Assembly: GCA_900770385.1 (NCBI GenBank)
Contig: CAAGKK010000006.1
Location: 62,001 to 126,000 of the forward strand
DNA from: Clostridia bacterium
GTDB lineage: Bacteria > Bacillota > Clostridia > TANB77 > CAG-508
Reading direction: 5' to 3'
DNA: 64,000 nucleotides
In this document: positions 47,926 through 56,747 of the stretch, piece by piece
How the letters are laid out: every line of letters starts with the position of its first letter
Numbering within the stretch: the first letter of the stretch is position 1
Notes under the pieces: model-generated
Told to the model about the DNA's origin: nothing
The model's input: the letters and a program-made list of their open reading frames with translations, nothing else
Databases searched by the model: none
Program-made: the position numbers and the translations under genes

Positions 47926-48438
47926 ATGAAAGTATTTCACACAGAAAACGGCAAAGAGGCAGTATATGTTCAAATGCAAGACATTATGTATTTGTCAAAC
48001 GAAACAGATACACCTATCCCTGCAACTATCTTTACAAAGGTGTTTACAGGAGTAACTATCGTCAATGATTCAAATCGGTTTGAATTCGTAAGATTTGATG
48101 AGGAACACGAAGTAAAATTCTTCAGAGATTTAGAATTTATTATCGATTTTGATCAGTACAAAGCTCTATCTGATGAACAACTTGAAGACGAGGCACAAAA
48201 ATTCGGTGCTAAAGCAAATGAAATTGCTGAAAAATGGAATGGCATGACAGAAGAAGAGAGAAAACAAAATGCTTCTCTCTATGACGACCATCGTAATCTC
48301 GGCTATATGATTAACTTTTTGTCCGAGATTTATGCGATTAAGCATGGAAAAAGAACAATGCCTTTTCCTGATTTTGTAAAGATGCCTGAAAAACCGAAAA
48401 AGAAACCGTTCTTTAAAAGAAAAAAAGATGTGAAATGA
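47926..48438 (+). CDS. Hypothetical protein, 170 residues
   Basis: I do not recognise this protein. It is soluble; the first 70 residues look like a beta-rich fold (KVFHTENGKEAVYVQMQD), the middle is helical and acidic, and the C-terminus is basic (KPKKKPFFKRKKDVK). AGGAGG precedes the ATG. It uses one CGG as Arg (48076-48078). It is probably co-transcribed with the HD gene. Confidence 0.6.
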   Translation: MKVFHTENGKEAVYVQMQDIMYLSNETDTPIPATIFTKVFTGVTIVNDSNRFEFVRFDEEHEVKFFRDLEFIIDFDQYKALSDEQLEDEAQKFGAKANEIAEKWNGMTEEERKQNASLYDDHRNLGYMINFLSEIYAIKHGKRTMPFPDFVKMPEKPKKKPFFKRKKDVK

Positions 48439-48478
48439 AACGAACAAAGCTCTGCTTAAATGCGGGGCTTTGTTCATT

Positions 48479-48502
48479 ATGTCAATGGGGACGGAGTTTT
48501 TT
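48479..48502 (+). mobile_element. Partial direct copy of the element end
   Basis: GTCAATGGGGACGGAG plus six T residues, a direct duplicate of the first 22 bases of element B, which starts right after it. Confidence 0.7.
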
Positions 48503-48610
48503 GTCAATGGGGACGGAGTTTTTTGACAACCTTATTATTTTAAAATCTTGTATAAATTTATCTATTATTTTATTTTTTATGTTGTCAAAATTCTCCGTCC
48601 CCATTGACAC
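48503..48610 (+). mobile_element. MITE-like element, copy B, both ends intact
   Basis: A 108-bp non-coding element whose 28-bp ends (48503-48530 and 48581-48608) are inverted repeats with two mismatches. It is flanked outward by 5-20 bases without a clear target duplication. It is too small to code for a transposase. Related sequences flank Y1-type transposases in Clostridia, as far as I recall. Confidence 0.75.
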
Positions 48611-48672
48611 AGGTTGGTTAGCAAATGGTTAGCAAAAGATTAGCAAATCACTAAAAATTTACAAAAAACAAG

Positions 48673-48702
48673 AGAGTAAGAATTGTTGTAACTCTTACTC
48701 TC
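48673..48702 (-). terminator. Terminator after tRNA-Leu
   Basis: Stem GAGAGTAAG / CTTACTCTC with an 11-nt loop, a few bases after the CCA end on the minus strand. Confidence 0.65.
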
Positions 48703-48705
48703 CTA

Positions 48706-48793
48706 TGGTGCAGATGGCCGGAATCGAACCGGCACGGTTTATTCAACCGCAGGATTTTAAGTCCTGTGCGTCTACCAGTTCCGCCACATCTGC
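48706..48793 (-). tRNA. tRNA-Leu (UAA)
   Basis: An 88-nt class II tRNA with a long variable arm and encoded CCA. The anticodon loop CTTAAAA gives UAA. The body starts GCAGATGTGGCGGAACTGG, typical of leucine tRNAs. The element boundary lies about 95 bases downstream, so this tRNA is next to the island end, as is common for integration hot spots. Confidence 0.95.
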
Positions 48794-48900
48794 ATCTCAC
48801 TGGCAAATGTAATTATACTATTTAATATGTATTCTTGTCAATACTTTTTTTAATATTTTCATAAAAGATGTTATAATTATAGTATTCACTTAATTTTAAA

Positions 48901-48921
48901 GGCAGACTTAAATGTCTGCCC
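48901..48921. repeat. GGCGGACA-type palindrome, copy 2
   Basis: GGCAGACTTAAATGTCTGCC in the gap between tRNA-Leu and the DUF308 gene. It differs from the other copies by compensating changes in both arms (CAGAC / GTCTG), so the pairing is kept. Confidence 0.65.
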
Positions 48922-48947
48922 TTATATTTTTAATTATATTTGTAAAA

Positions 48948-49493
48948 TTATTTTTCTATTTCTTTTACATTTTTTATAAATATTACTTCTTCTATTATAT
49001 CCATAATAGCATATGATATCATAATTATTCCTATAGTTACTATAATTGTTCCTGGATTAACTATTATATATATTCCACAGAATAGAATTATTAATGATAT
49101 TATTAATCCTACTATCCATATTTTTTTGTCTGAATTTAATTTTTGTATTTTTAATGATAACCCCAATCTCATAGCTCCACTATATAGAATCCATATTCCT
49201 ATTAAAATTCTTAATACTGCTTCAATTGTTCCATGGCATATTATAACTATTAAGCCTAGTAAAGTTGCTATAATACCATATACTAGCTCGTAATTATATA
49301 AATCATAAGAACCTTTGGTTTTAAAATATTCTATTATTTTTATAATACCAAAAATTATAAAGAATCCTCCTATTAAATATGAAATTACTTTAAAAGTAGT
49401 GTCTGGATTATATACCATAATTAGTCCAATAATAGCAAATGCAATAGAAGTAACAATAGAAGCCCATCCCATTTTCTTTAAAAATTGTTCCAT
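48948..49493 (-). CDS. DUF308 (HdeD-like) membrane protein
   Basis: A 181-residue membrane protein with six predicted spans in three pairs, typical of the DUF308/HdeD family (IVTSIAFAIIGLIMVYNPDT; LLGLIVIICHGTIEAVLRIL). The family is linked to acid or envelope stress in enterobacteria; its role in Firmicutes is unknown. AGGAGG precedes the ATG. Confidence 0.8.
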   Translation of the reverse strand: MEQFLKKMGWASIVTSIAFAIIGLIMVYNPDTTFKVISYLIGGFFIIFGIIKIIEYFKTKGSYDLYNYELVYGIIATLLGLIVIICHGTIEAVLRILIGIWILYSGAMRLGLSLKIQKLNSDKKIWIVGLIISLIILFCGIYIIVNPGTIIVTIGIIMISYAIMDIIEEVIFIKNVKEIEK

Positions 49494-49534
49494 ATTTTTA
49501 CCTCCTTTACAACCAAATTATATTTCAACTTTTA

Positions 49535-50206
49535 TTAATTTTCAATATATTTATAATTATTTTTATACATTTTTATCATACTTCTATTTATTTCTGAAAT
49601 AATTTTTGCATATACTTTTAATCTTTTGCTATCTCTTTTTGAAATCTCTTTTGACGATTTATATTTTACTTTATGCTCTATGCAAGACCAAAAATCCATT
49701 GCCATTGTTTTTATTTGTATCTCTACTTTTACCCAAACTCTTTTATCTTCTTTATATATTGGTACTTCAATAATAAGATGATATGCAGAATACCCACTCT
49801 TCTTGCAATTTTTAATATAGTCTTTTTCTTTTATAACATTTATTTCTTGCATTGATGAAAGTATTTTTACTATTTTATAAATATCTTCTTCAGACATACA
49901 AATTATTCGTATTCCTGCTATATCATTTATATTTTCTATTAATTCTTCATAAGTAAAATTTATTTTTTTCTTTTTCATTTTATTAATTATACTATCATAG
50001 CTTTTGATTCTTGATGTAACATCATGAATTATTTCATATCCTGCATATTTATTTAGTTCCTTTTGCAAGTCTTTTATTATATTTTTTGTTTTTATTAGTG
50101 CAGCATAGTATATTTCCATAACAGATTTATACTCATCATCGTTTCTATAATTAATTTCTTTATATGTATTATCAATATTTTTCTCTAAGTTTATTAATTT
50201 GTTGAT
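49535..50206 (-). CDS. Small alarmone synthetase (RelA/SpoT synthetase domain)
   Basis: A single-domain (p)ppGpp synthetase of the RelP/RelQ group. Key parts are HDVTSRIKSYDSIINKM, NDIAGIRIICMSEEDIY, GYSAYHLIIEVP and VWVKVEIQIKTMAMDFW followed by EHKVKYK. There is no hydrolase, TGS or ACT domain. The start is unclear: the best ribosome site (AGAGGTGG) precedes an ATC at 50206, the longest frame begins with a TTG at 50260, and the first ATG (50119) has only a weak site but fits the family length of about 195-210 residues. Confidence 0.85.
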   Translation of the reverse strand: MNKLINLEKNIDNTYKEINYRNDDEYKSVMEIYYAALIKTKNIIKDLQKELNKYAGYEIIHDVTSRIKSYDSIINKMKKKKINFTYEELIENINDIAGIRIICMSEEDIYKIVKILSSMQEINVIKEKDYIKNCKKSGYSAYHLIIEVPIYKEDKRVWVKVEIQIKTMAMDFWSCIEHKVKYKSSKEISKRDSKRLKVYAKIISEINRSMIKMYKNNYKYIEN

Positions 50207-50297
50207 ATAAACCACCTCTTGTTTCAATATAAAGATATTATATATTTTAATTATGAACAAATTGTGTGTTTATATTGCAAAATTTGTAAAGTTTATT

Positions 50298-50858
50298 TTA
50301 TATATTCTTATTTCTTATAAAATTCCCTTCAAACTCATCTCTTAATATATCCATTTCTATAGTATCGTAATATTTTCCATTAATAAAGTTACATTTTCTC
50401 CTTCTTCCGTATTCTTTAAATCCACATTTTTTATAGCATGCTAAGGCTCTCTCATTGAATTCCATTAAATCCAATTTTATATTATTTAAGTTTAAATAAT
50501 TGAAACCATAATCTAAAAGTAGTTTTATTGCTTCTGTTCCATATCCTTTATTTCTACTTGTTTTGTCTCCAATAAAAATTCCAAGTGTAGCTATTCTTGA
50601 TAAATGATTTATATTTAATAATCCTATTGTTCCTATAATTTCTTCATTTGACAAATTTATTATTACAAAATTAGCCTCATCTCGTATATGTTCTTCTAAA
50701 TATTCTTTTTCTGATTCTACTGTTACTATTGCACAACTTCTTCCTATATAGTCTGTTGTTTCAAAATCGTTTAACCATTCTGTAAACTTTTCGGCATCTT
50801 CTACCCTTCTTGGTGACAAATAAATATTATCTCCAAGCAATTTCTTAAAATATTTCAT
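50298..50858 (-). CDS. GNAT acetyltransferase (RimJ/RimL type)
   Basis: An acetyl-CoA-dependent N-acetyltransferase of 186 residues. The start NIYLSPRRVEDAEKFTEWLN and the CoA-binding IGDKTSRNKGYGTEAIKLLL are typical of the RimJ/RimL branch, as is LACYKKCGFKEYG. AAGGAGG precedes the ATG. A hairpin terminator and a structured RNA lie directly upstream, so the gene may be controlled by attenuation. Confidence 0.88.
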   Translation of the reverse strand: MKYFKKLLGDNIYLSPRRVEDAEKFTEWLNDFETTDYIGRSCAIVTVESEKEYLEEHIRDEANFVIINLSNEEIIGTIGLLNINHLSRIATLGIFIGDKTSRNKGYGTEAIKLLLDYGFNYLNLNNIKLDLMEFNERALACYKKCGFKEYGRRRKCNFINGKYYDTIEMDILRDEFEGNFIRNKNI

Positions 50859-50884
50859 AAAATCCCCCTCCTTATATAATAATC

Positions 50885-51012
50885 AAAAAAGCCTTACTGA
50901 AAAATCTTTAAGACTCCTCAGTAAGGCTTACCTACTTCAAGTGTAATAGCTTCTTATTCAGCTATCTATACCGCTCAAAAATATACTATTTTCTAGGTAT
51001 ACTCTTAATATG
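50885..51012 (-). ncRNA. Structured RNA or leader of unknown class before the acetyltransferase
   Basis: From a perfect promoter a roughly 125-nt RNA is expected. Pairings visible: a closing helix TACCTA / TAGGTA (50994-50999 with 50929-50934), an internal hairpin ATAGCT-8 nt-AGCTAT, and a 10-bp terminator stem (50891-50900 with 50918-50927) followed by TTTTTT. The terminator ends about 10 bases before the ribosome site of the acetyltransferase gene. I could not match it to a known riboswitch; T-box, SAM, purine, TPP and c-di-GMP motifs are absent. Confidence 0.6.
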
Positions 51013-51018
51013 TTTTTT

Positions 51019-51047
51019 ATTATAACAGGTTATTTCTCTTTTGTCAA
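51019..51047 (-). promoter_or_regulatory. Perfect-consensus sigma-A promoter for the structured RNA
   Basis: TTGACA (51042-51047) and TATAAT (51019-51024) with a 17-base spacer; the best promoter in the window. Confidence 0.85.
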
Positions 51048-51074
51048 CGCACAAAGTGGAATAAATTCCGCTCA

Positions 51075-51096
51075 GGCGGACAGAGGCGTCCGCCCC
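51075..51096. repeat. GGCGGACA-type palindrome, copy 3
   Basis: GGCGGACAGAGGCGTCCGCC in the gap between pheT and the structured RNA. A terminal CCCTACA tail is shared with degenerate copies. Confidence 0.7.
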
Positions 51097-51130
51097 TACA
51101 AAAAACGATTTATTATAATTTTCTATTATA

Positions 51131-51153
51131 AAAGAGAGTTATTAACTCTCTTT
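51131..51153 (-). terminator. Terminator after pheT
   Basis: A 10-bp stem (AAAGAGAGTT / AACTCTCTTT) with a 3-nt loop, 8 bases past the pheT stop. The T run is weak on the minus strand. Confidence 0.65.
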
Positions 51154-51160
51154 TTGGGTT

Positions 51161-53527
51161 CTAGCTTCTTAATTCTGCTTGCAATTTATTTTGTAAACTT
51201 TCTATTATTTTTATCATTATATTATTTATTTCTTCATCTGTTAGTGTTCTATCCATTGTTCCAAATGATAATGAGTATGCTATACTTCTTTTTTCTTTTG
51301 GTATATTTTTTCCTTCGTATACATCAAATATTTCTATATTTGTAAGTAATGATCCTGCTGATTTTTTTATTACTTTTGCTATTTCATCTGATGATATGTT
51401 TTTATCTATTAATATTGCTAAGTCTTTACTTATTTCTGGATATTTTGATATTTCTTTGAATTTCATTTTTCCTGTTTTCTTAGCTAGTAATTTATCTAAG
51501 TTTATTTCTAAAACATACACATTTTCTTTTTCTAGTGATGGATGTACTTTTCCAACTATTCCCACTATGTCATTATTAACTGATATTTCAGCTGTTTGAC
51601 CTGGGTGCATTTCTTTTGGCATCTCTTTTGGCATTACAAAACTATACCTATTAGCATATCCTAAGTAGTCTAGTATTTCTTCTGCTACTCCTTTTATTAC
51701 ATAGAAGTCTACATCTTTTTTATTATCTATTCCTAAATAATATTTTCCAGACATTAATACTGCTAATTTTTTGTCTTCTCCATAGTTCTCTTTTTTATAG
51801 AATCCTTTTCCTATTTCAAATATTGAAACATCTTTTACATTTCTTGCTTTATTATACTCATATATTTTAAATAGTGATGATATAACACTATATCTTAATG
51901 TACTTCTTTCTTCTGTTATAGGTGCTAATAAATCAACTTTTTCGAATTTGTCTGTTGTAAATCTATCTGCTTCATCATTTCTTACTAATACATAAGATAA
52001 TGTTTCATTTAGTCCTAATGAAATCATTTTATTTCTTATTTCTCTATCTGTATTGTCCAAACTTCCTTGTTTCATTGGTACTGTTGGTAATTTTCCTTCT
52101 ATGTTATCTAGTCCATATATTCTTCCAACTTCTTCTATTAAATCTTCTTTTATAGCTATATCTAATCTTCTTGTTGGAACTGTTACAAATATTTTGTCTT
52201 CTGTTGTTTCATAAGTAAATCCTAATCTTCTAAATACATCTAATATTGAATCTTCAGATATTTCCATACCTAACACATCTGTTATATTTTTATATGTTAT
52301 TTCTATTGTTTTTGGTTCTACATCTGTTTTGTCATATACAACTGTCCCTTTACATACTGTTCCATTTGCATATTCTTCTAACATTTTTGCTGCTCTTTCT
52401 GCTGCCATATATGTTCTGTTTGGATCTAATCCTTTTTCAAATCTATTACTTGCTTCACTTCTTAATATTTTGTTAGATGTTATTCTTACTTTTACACTAT
52501 CAAATATTGCTGCTTCTATAATAACATTTTTTGTGTTTTCTGTTACTTCTGTATCAATTCCTCCCATTACACCAGCTAACCCTATTGCTGATTCTCCATC
52601 TGAAATTACTATATCATTTGTTGTTAATACTCTTTCTATATTATCTAATGTTGTTAGTTTTTCTCCTTCTTCTGCCATTCTAACTTCTAACATTCCTTTT
52701 AGTTTATCCGCATCATAGAAGTGTAGTGGTTGACCTAATTCTAACATAACATAATTACTAATATCTACTACATTGTTTATTGGTCTTATTCCAGATGCTA
52801 TTAATCTATTTCTTATAAATGCTGGACTTTCTTTTATTTCAAGATTTTCAACTTTCTTTGCTAAAAATAGTTTACAATTTTCTGTGTCTATTTTTAATTT
52901 AAAATTATCATTTATATCTTTTTCTGATTCTTTGTGATTAAGATCCACATCTTTGACTTCTTTATCATAGATTGCTCCTAATTCATATGCCATTCCTAAT
53001 ATACTTAATAAGTCTCCTCTATTTGCTGTTAATTCAAAATCAGCTACTGAATCATCCATTTGTAATTCTTTTATTGGATCTTCTCCAACTTTTGCATCTT
53101 GTGATAATTCATGTATTCCTTCTTTGTCTTCTGGTTTTAAAAATTTTGATTCTATTCCTAATTCTGCAATAGAGCATAACATTCCATTAGATTCTTGCCC
53201 TCTTATCATTCCTTTTTTTATTTTCACTCCACCAGGAAGCTCAGCTCCTGCTTTTGCAACTATTACTTTTAATCCTTTTCTTACATTTGGAGCCCCACAA
53301 ACAATATCTAATACTTCGTCTCCCACATTTACCTTGCAAACATGTAAATGGTCTGAATCTGGATGTTCTTCACATTCTACAACTTCTCCTATTACTAAGT
53401 TAGTTGCATTTATTAGTTTTTCTGCAGAATCATATTCATTTCCTACTCTTGTCATATCTTCAGCAAGTGTTTTTATATCTACATCTATATCTATGTAATC
53501 TTTAACAAAATTTGTACTTAATTTCAT
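51161..53527 (-). CDS. pheT: Phenylalanyl-tRNA synthetase beta subunit
   Basis: The beta subunit recognises tRNA-Phe and edits mischarged Tyr. The 788 residues match the bacterial length. Seen in order: the EMAP/OB-like tRNA-binding domain (IGEVVECEEHPDSDHLHVCK), B3/B4 editing region (PINNVVDISNYVMLELGQPL), B5 (EASNRFEKGLDPNRT nearby) and the C-terminal ferredoxin-like anticodon domain (FKEISKYPEISKDLAILID). It follows pheS by 34 bases and shares its T-box. Confidence 0.97.
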   Translation of the reverse strand: MKLSTNFVKDYIDIDVDIKTLAEDMTRVGNEYDSAEKLINATNLVIGEVVECEEHPDSDHLHVCKVNVGDEVLDIVCGAPNVRKGLKVIVAKAGAELPGGVKIKKGMIRGQESNGMLCSIAELGIESKFLKPEDKEGIHELSQDAKVGEDPIKELQMDDSVADFELTANRGDLLSILGMAYELGAIYDKEVKDVDLNHKESEKDINDNFKLKIDTENCKLFLAKKVENLEIKESPAFIRNRLIASGIRPINNVVDISNYVMLELGQPLHFYDADKLKGMLEVRMAEEGEKLTTLDNIERVLTTNDIVISDGESAIGLAGVMGGIDTEVTENTKNVIIEAAIFDSVKVRITSNKILRSEASNRFEKGLDPNRTYMAAERAAKMLEEYANGTVCKGTVVYDKTDVEPKTIEITYKNITDVLGMEISEDSILDVFRRLGFTYETTEDKIFVTVPTRRLDIAIKEDLIEEVGRIYGLDNIEGKLPTVPMKQGSLDNTDREIRNKMISLGLNETLSYVLVRNDEADRFTTDKFEKVDLLAPITEERSTLRYSVISSLFKIYEYNKARNVKDVSIFEIGKGFYKKENYGEDKKLAVLMSGKYYLGIDNKKDVDFYVIKGVAEEILDYLGYANRYSFVMPKEMPKEMHPGQTAEISVNNDIVGIVGKVHPSLEKENVYVLEINLDKLLAKKTGKMKFKEISKYPEISKDLAILIDKNISSDEIAKVIKKSAGSLLTNIEIFDVYEGKNIPKEKRSIAYSLSFGTMDRTLTDEEINNIMIKIIESLQNKLQAELRS

Positions 53528-53561
53528 AATATTTCTCCTTTAAATTATATTATTTTTTAAT

Positions 53562-54605
53562 TTAATCTTTTCTATCGAACTGTTTTAAAAATCTTACATC
53601 ATTTTGATATAAATATCTCATATCTGTAATTCCATATTTAAACATTGCTAATCTATCTATTCCCGTTCCAAATGCAAATCCTGCATATTTTTCTGGATCA
53701 TAACCATTCATTTTTAGTACATTTGGATGAACTATTCCACAACCCAATATTTCTATCCAACCGGTTTGCTTACATAAGTTGCATCCTTTTCCGCCACATT
53801 TAAAACATGTTACATCTACTTCATAAGATGGTTCTGTAAATGGGAAGTAACTTGGTCTAAATCTTAGCGCTAAATTATCACCCAACATTTCTTTAACAAA
53901 TACTTCTAATGTTCCTTTTAAATCTGCCAATGATACATTTCTTTCTTTTTTATCTATTACTAATCCTTCTACTTGGTTAAATTGATGTGAATGTGTTGCA
54001 TCATCTTCTCTTCTATATGTTTTTCCTGTACATATTATTCTTATAGGTGACTTTTCTTCGTTAGCTAACATTGTTCTTGCTTGCACTGCTGATGTTTGTG
54101 TTCTTAATAAATGTTCATTTGTTATATAGAAACTATCTTGCATATCTCTTGCTGGATGTCCTTTAGGTAAATTTAGTCTTTCAAAACAGAACTCATCTGT
54201 TTCTAATTCTGGACCGTCCACAACATCATATCCCATTGAAACAAACAAATCTTGTATTTGTTCTATTGTTCTATTTATTGGATGTTTACTTCCTCTTTTT
54301 ATTTTTGAGCTTGGTAATGTAATATCTATTTTTTCTTTATTTAGTTTTTCTTCTAGTTCTTTTTGTTTTAATAATTCTTCTGCACTTTTTATTGTTCCTT
54401 CTATTTCATCTCTAACTGTATTTACCAAACTTCCTATAATTGGTCTTTCTTCTGGTGATAAATCCTTCATTCCTCTTAGTATTTCTGTTAGCTCACCTTT
54501 TTTTCCAAGTATTTTAACTTTTAATTCATTTAAGGCTTGTAAGTCTTTAATTTCTTCTATTCTTTTCTTTGCTTGATTTCTAATTGTTTCTAATTTTTCT
54601 TTCAT
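53562..54605 (-). CDS. pheS: Phenylalanyl-tRNA synthetase alpha subunit
   Basis: The catalytic subunit of the class II PheRS. The 347 residues show an N-terminal coiled coil (1-85), motif 1 near [20 protein letters not shown], motif 2 ([20 protein letters not shown]) and motif 3 ([17 protein letters not shown]). I take the ATG of MKEKLE, 6 bases after AAAGGAG, rather than the longer frame. It is controlled by a T-box. Confidence 0.97.
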   Translation of the reverse strand: MKEKLETIRNQAKKRIEEIKDLQALNELKVKILGKKGELTEILRGMKDLSPEERPIIGSLVNTVRDEIEGTIKSAEELLKQKELEEKLNKEKIDITLPSSKIKRGSKHPINRTIEQIQDLFVSMGYDVVDGPELETDEFCFERLNLPKGHPARDMQDSFYITNEHLLRTQTSAVQARTMLANEEKSPIRIICTGKTYRREDDATHSHQFNQVEGLVIDKKERNVSLADLKGTLEVFVKEMLGDNLALRFRPSYFPFTEPSYEVDVTCFKCGGKGCNLCKQTGWIEILGCGIVHPNVLKMNGYDPEKYAGFAFGTGIDRLAMFKYGITDMRYLYQNDVRFLKQFDRKD

Positions 54606-54631
54606 ATGAATCTCCTTTCTATTATTCAATC

Positions 54632-54845
54632 AAAAAAGCCATTTCATCCATATAGGACGAAATGACTCGTGGTACCACCTAATTTCACTAGTTAAACTAG
54701 TCTCATTCTTTATAAAGCTATAACGGAGCTACCGCTTCTACCTACTTTCTTCAATAAAAGTCCAACATAAGTGAAATTTCTGATAAATATATATTGATAA
54801 ATTTTTCAGCTACCATTTATCTCTCTTATAATATATTTTTATTTA
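54632..54845 (-). promoter_or_regulatory. T-box leader of pheS-pheT (specifier UUC)
   Basis: On the minus strand: AG-bulge region AAGAGAGATAAATGG, specifier region AGAAATTTCACTTATG with UUC (Phe) at about 54773-54775, the T-box TTAGGTGGTACCACG (near 54667-54682) and a terminator with arms CATTTCGTCC / GGATGAAATG (54641-54664) followed by GC and six T residues. It should respond to uncharged tRNA-Phe. Confidence 0.92.
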
Positions 54846-54942
54846 TCATACTTTGCTATGTATACGGATTTTGGTTTTCTATGTATATTATATTAACACA
54901 TTTATTTGATCGTTTCAAGTATTTTTAACTTATTTCTTTTAA

Positions 54943-56070
54943 TTATACAAATTCTTCCCATACTATATTTGCTAGATCTAACCCTTTATTTGTTAATTTA
55001 ATTTCATTTCCATCAACAATTATTAACTCTTCATCTACTAGTTTACTAAGTTGCTCTTTAAATATAAATATTGGATTTTGTGCAAATTTATTTTTAAATT
55101 TTTGTATATTTATTCCTTCTATTTTTCTTAATCCCAATAGCATATATTCTTTTTGCATATCTTCTAGTGTTTGTTTTTCATGTATTATTTTATTACTTCC
55201 TTTTATATATTCTTCTATACTATTAGTATTTGAATACCTTATTTTATTATTATACGAATGTGCTGCTACTCCAAATCCAAAATATTCTTCTTGATTCCAA
55301 CAGTTCATATTATGCTTTGATTCAAAACCTTTTTTTGAAAAATTTGATATTTCATAATGTATATATCCATTGTTTTCTAAAGTATTTTTAACATACCAAT
55401 ACATATTTCTTTCTAACTCTTCATCAGGTAACCTTATTTTATTTTCATTATACTTATTATAAAAAGGGGTTCCTTCTTCTAATATCAAAGAATATACACT
55501 AATATGTTCTGGATTTAATTTTATTATCTTTTCCAAATTTTCTTTTATATCTTGTATCGTTTGATTTGGAAGTGCTATCATCAAGTCTACATTTATATTG
55601 TTGAACCCTATTTTTCTTGCCAGATTATATGTTTTAAAAAATTCTTCATATGTATGTATTCTTCCTATTGATTTTAGTAATTCATCATGTGTTTCTTGTA
55701 ACCCTATGCTTAACCTATTTATTCCAATTTCTTTATAAGTTTCTAATTTTTTCTCAGTAACCGTTCCCGGATTTACTTCTATTGTAACTTCAACATTTTT
55801 AAATTCTTTTAAATTCTCGTCATTCATATTAAGTTTTATTGTTTCTATTATATCTGCTATGTATTTTTCTTCTATTGATGATGGAGTTCCTCCACCTATA
55901 TATATTGTTGTAATTTTGTATTCTTTATTGATATTATTTTTAATTTCTTTTTTTAATGCATTTATATATTGTGGTACATATTTTTCTTTATTACAATATG
56001 ATACAAAATCACAATATTCACACTTTTTAATACAAAACGGTATATGTATATAAATTCCTATCTCTTTCAT
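54943..56070 (-). CDS. hemW: HemW-like radical SAM haem chaperone
   Basis: HemW is the coproporphyrinogen oxidase-like radical SAM protein now thought to insert haem. The 375 residues start KEIGIYIHIPFCIKKCEYCD (CxxxCxxC cluster motif), with YIGGGTPSSIEEKYIADII, INRLSIGLQETHDELLKSIG and MNCWNQEEYFGFGVAAHSY. The last is common to HemW. No haem biosynthesis genes are visible nearby. It is first of a run hemW after prmC-whiA on the same strand. Confidence 0.9.
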   Translation of the reverse strand: MKEIGIYIHIPFCIKKCEYCDFVSYCNKEKYVPQYINALKKEIKNNINKEYKITTIYIGGGTPSSIEEKYIADIIETIKLNMNDENLKEFKNVEVTIEVNPGTVTEKKLETYKEIGINRLSIGLQETHDELLKSIGRIHTYEEFFKTYNLARKIGFNNINVDLMIALPNQTIQDIKENLEKIIKLNPEHISVYSLILEEGTPFYNKYNENKIRLPDEELERNMYWYVKNTLENNGYIHYEISNFSKKGFESKHNMNCWNQEEYFGFGVAAHSYNNKIRYSNTNSIEEYIKGSNKIIHEKQTLEDMQKEYMLLGLRKIEGINIQKFKNKFAQNPIFIFKEQLSKLVDEELIIVDGNEIKLTNKGLDLANIVWEEFV

Positions 56071-56079
56071 ATATTTCCT

Positions 56080-56721
56080 CTATATTTTTAATTCTTCGGC
56101 TATTTGTGATAGTTTTTTTAGTCTATGATTTACTCCTGATTTTCCTATTGGTTTATCTAATAATTTTCCAAGTTCAATTAGTGACATTTCTGGATTATTT
56201 ATCCTTACTTCTGCAATCTCTTTTAGAGTTTCTGGCAATTCATTAAACTTTCCTGCTTTTTTTATCTTTTTTATATCTTCTATTTGTTTTACAGAAGCAT
56301 TTATTGTTTTGTTTAAATTTGCTGTTTCGCAATTTACTAATCTATTTATATCATTTCTCTTTTCTTTTATTACTCTTATTTCTTCAAACTTTATTACGCT
56401 TTTGTTTGCGCCAACTAGCGCTAAAAATTCTGATATTTCTTCTCCATCCTTTAAGTAAAGCATATAGTCTTTTTCTTTTTTTATTATTTTTGCATGAATA
56501 TTAAAGTTATTTAGTAATGTTTGCATCTCTTCTGCTTTGGCTTTTTCTTTAAACATTATTTGAAGATGATATTTTTTATTTGGGTCATTTACTGAGCCAG
56601 ATTTAATAAAGGCTTCTCTTATATAAAGCCTTGCTAATTGCTCGTCTTGTTTCATATTACTACCTAAATCCCACATCTTTAGTTCTAATAATTCATCTTT
56701 TAAATCCTTTGAAAAAGACAT
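56080..56721 (-). CDS. whiA: WhiA-like DNA-binding protein, shortened
   Basis: WhiA has a LAGLIDADG-like fold fused to a C-terminal helix-turn-helix. Here the N-terminal SFSKDLKDELLEL and the second half (LYIREAFIKSGSVNDPNKKY; NRLVNCETANLNKTINAS; ELGKLLDKPIGKSGVNHRLK) are clear, but the protein has 213 residues against about 310 usual. About 90 residues of the first LAGLIDADG half are missing in frame. It may be a natural compact form. It overlaps no neighbour and sits between prmC and hemW. Confidence 0.85.
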   Translation of the reverse strand: MSFSKDLKDELLELKMWDLGSNMKQDEQLARLYIREAFIKSGSVNDPNKKYHLQIMFKEKAKAEEMQTLLNNFNIHAKIIKKEKDYMLYLKDGEEISEFLALVGANKSVIKFEEIRVIKEKRNDINRLVNCETANLNKTINASVKQIEDIKKIKKAGKFNELPETLKEIAEVRINNPEMSLIELGKLLDKPIGKSGVNHRLKKLSQIAEELKI

Positions 56722-56747
56722 TTTTTTCTCCTTTTATAGCAATTTAT

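Noticed and set aside
40035..48610. Intact insertion sequence or conjugative element
   Set aside because: No transposase, integrase or transfer ATPase gene is present; the relaxase is dead and the repeats are non-coding.
50885..51012. T-box for the acetyltransferase gene
   Set aside because: No GGTGGTACC-type T-box sequence or specifier loop is present, and the gene is not linked to an amino acid.
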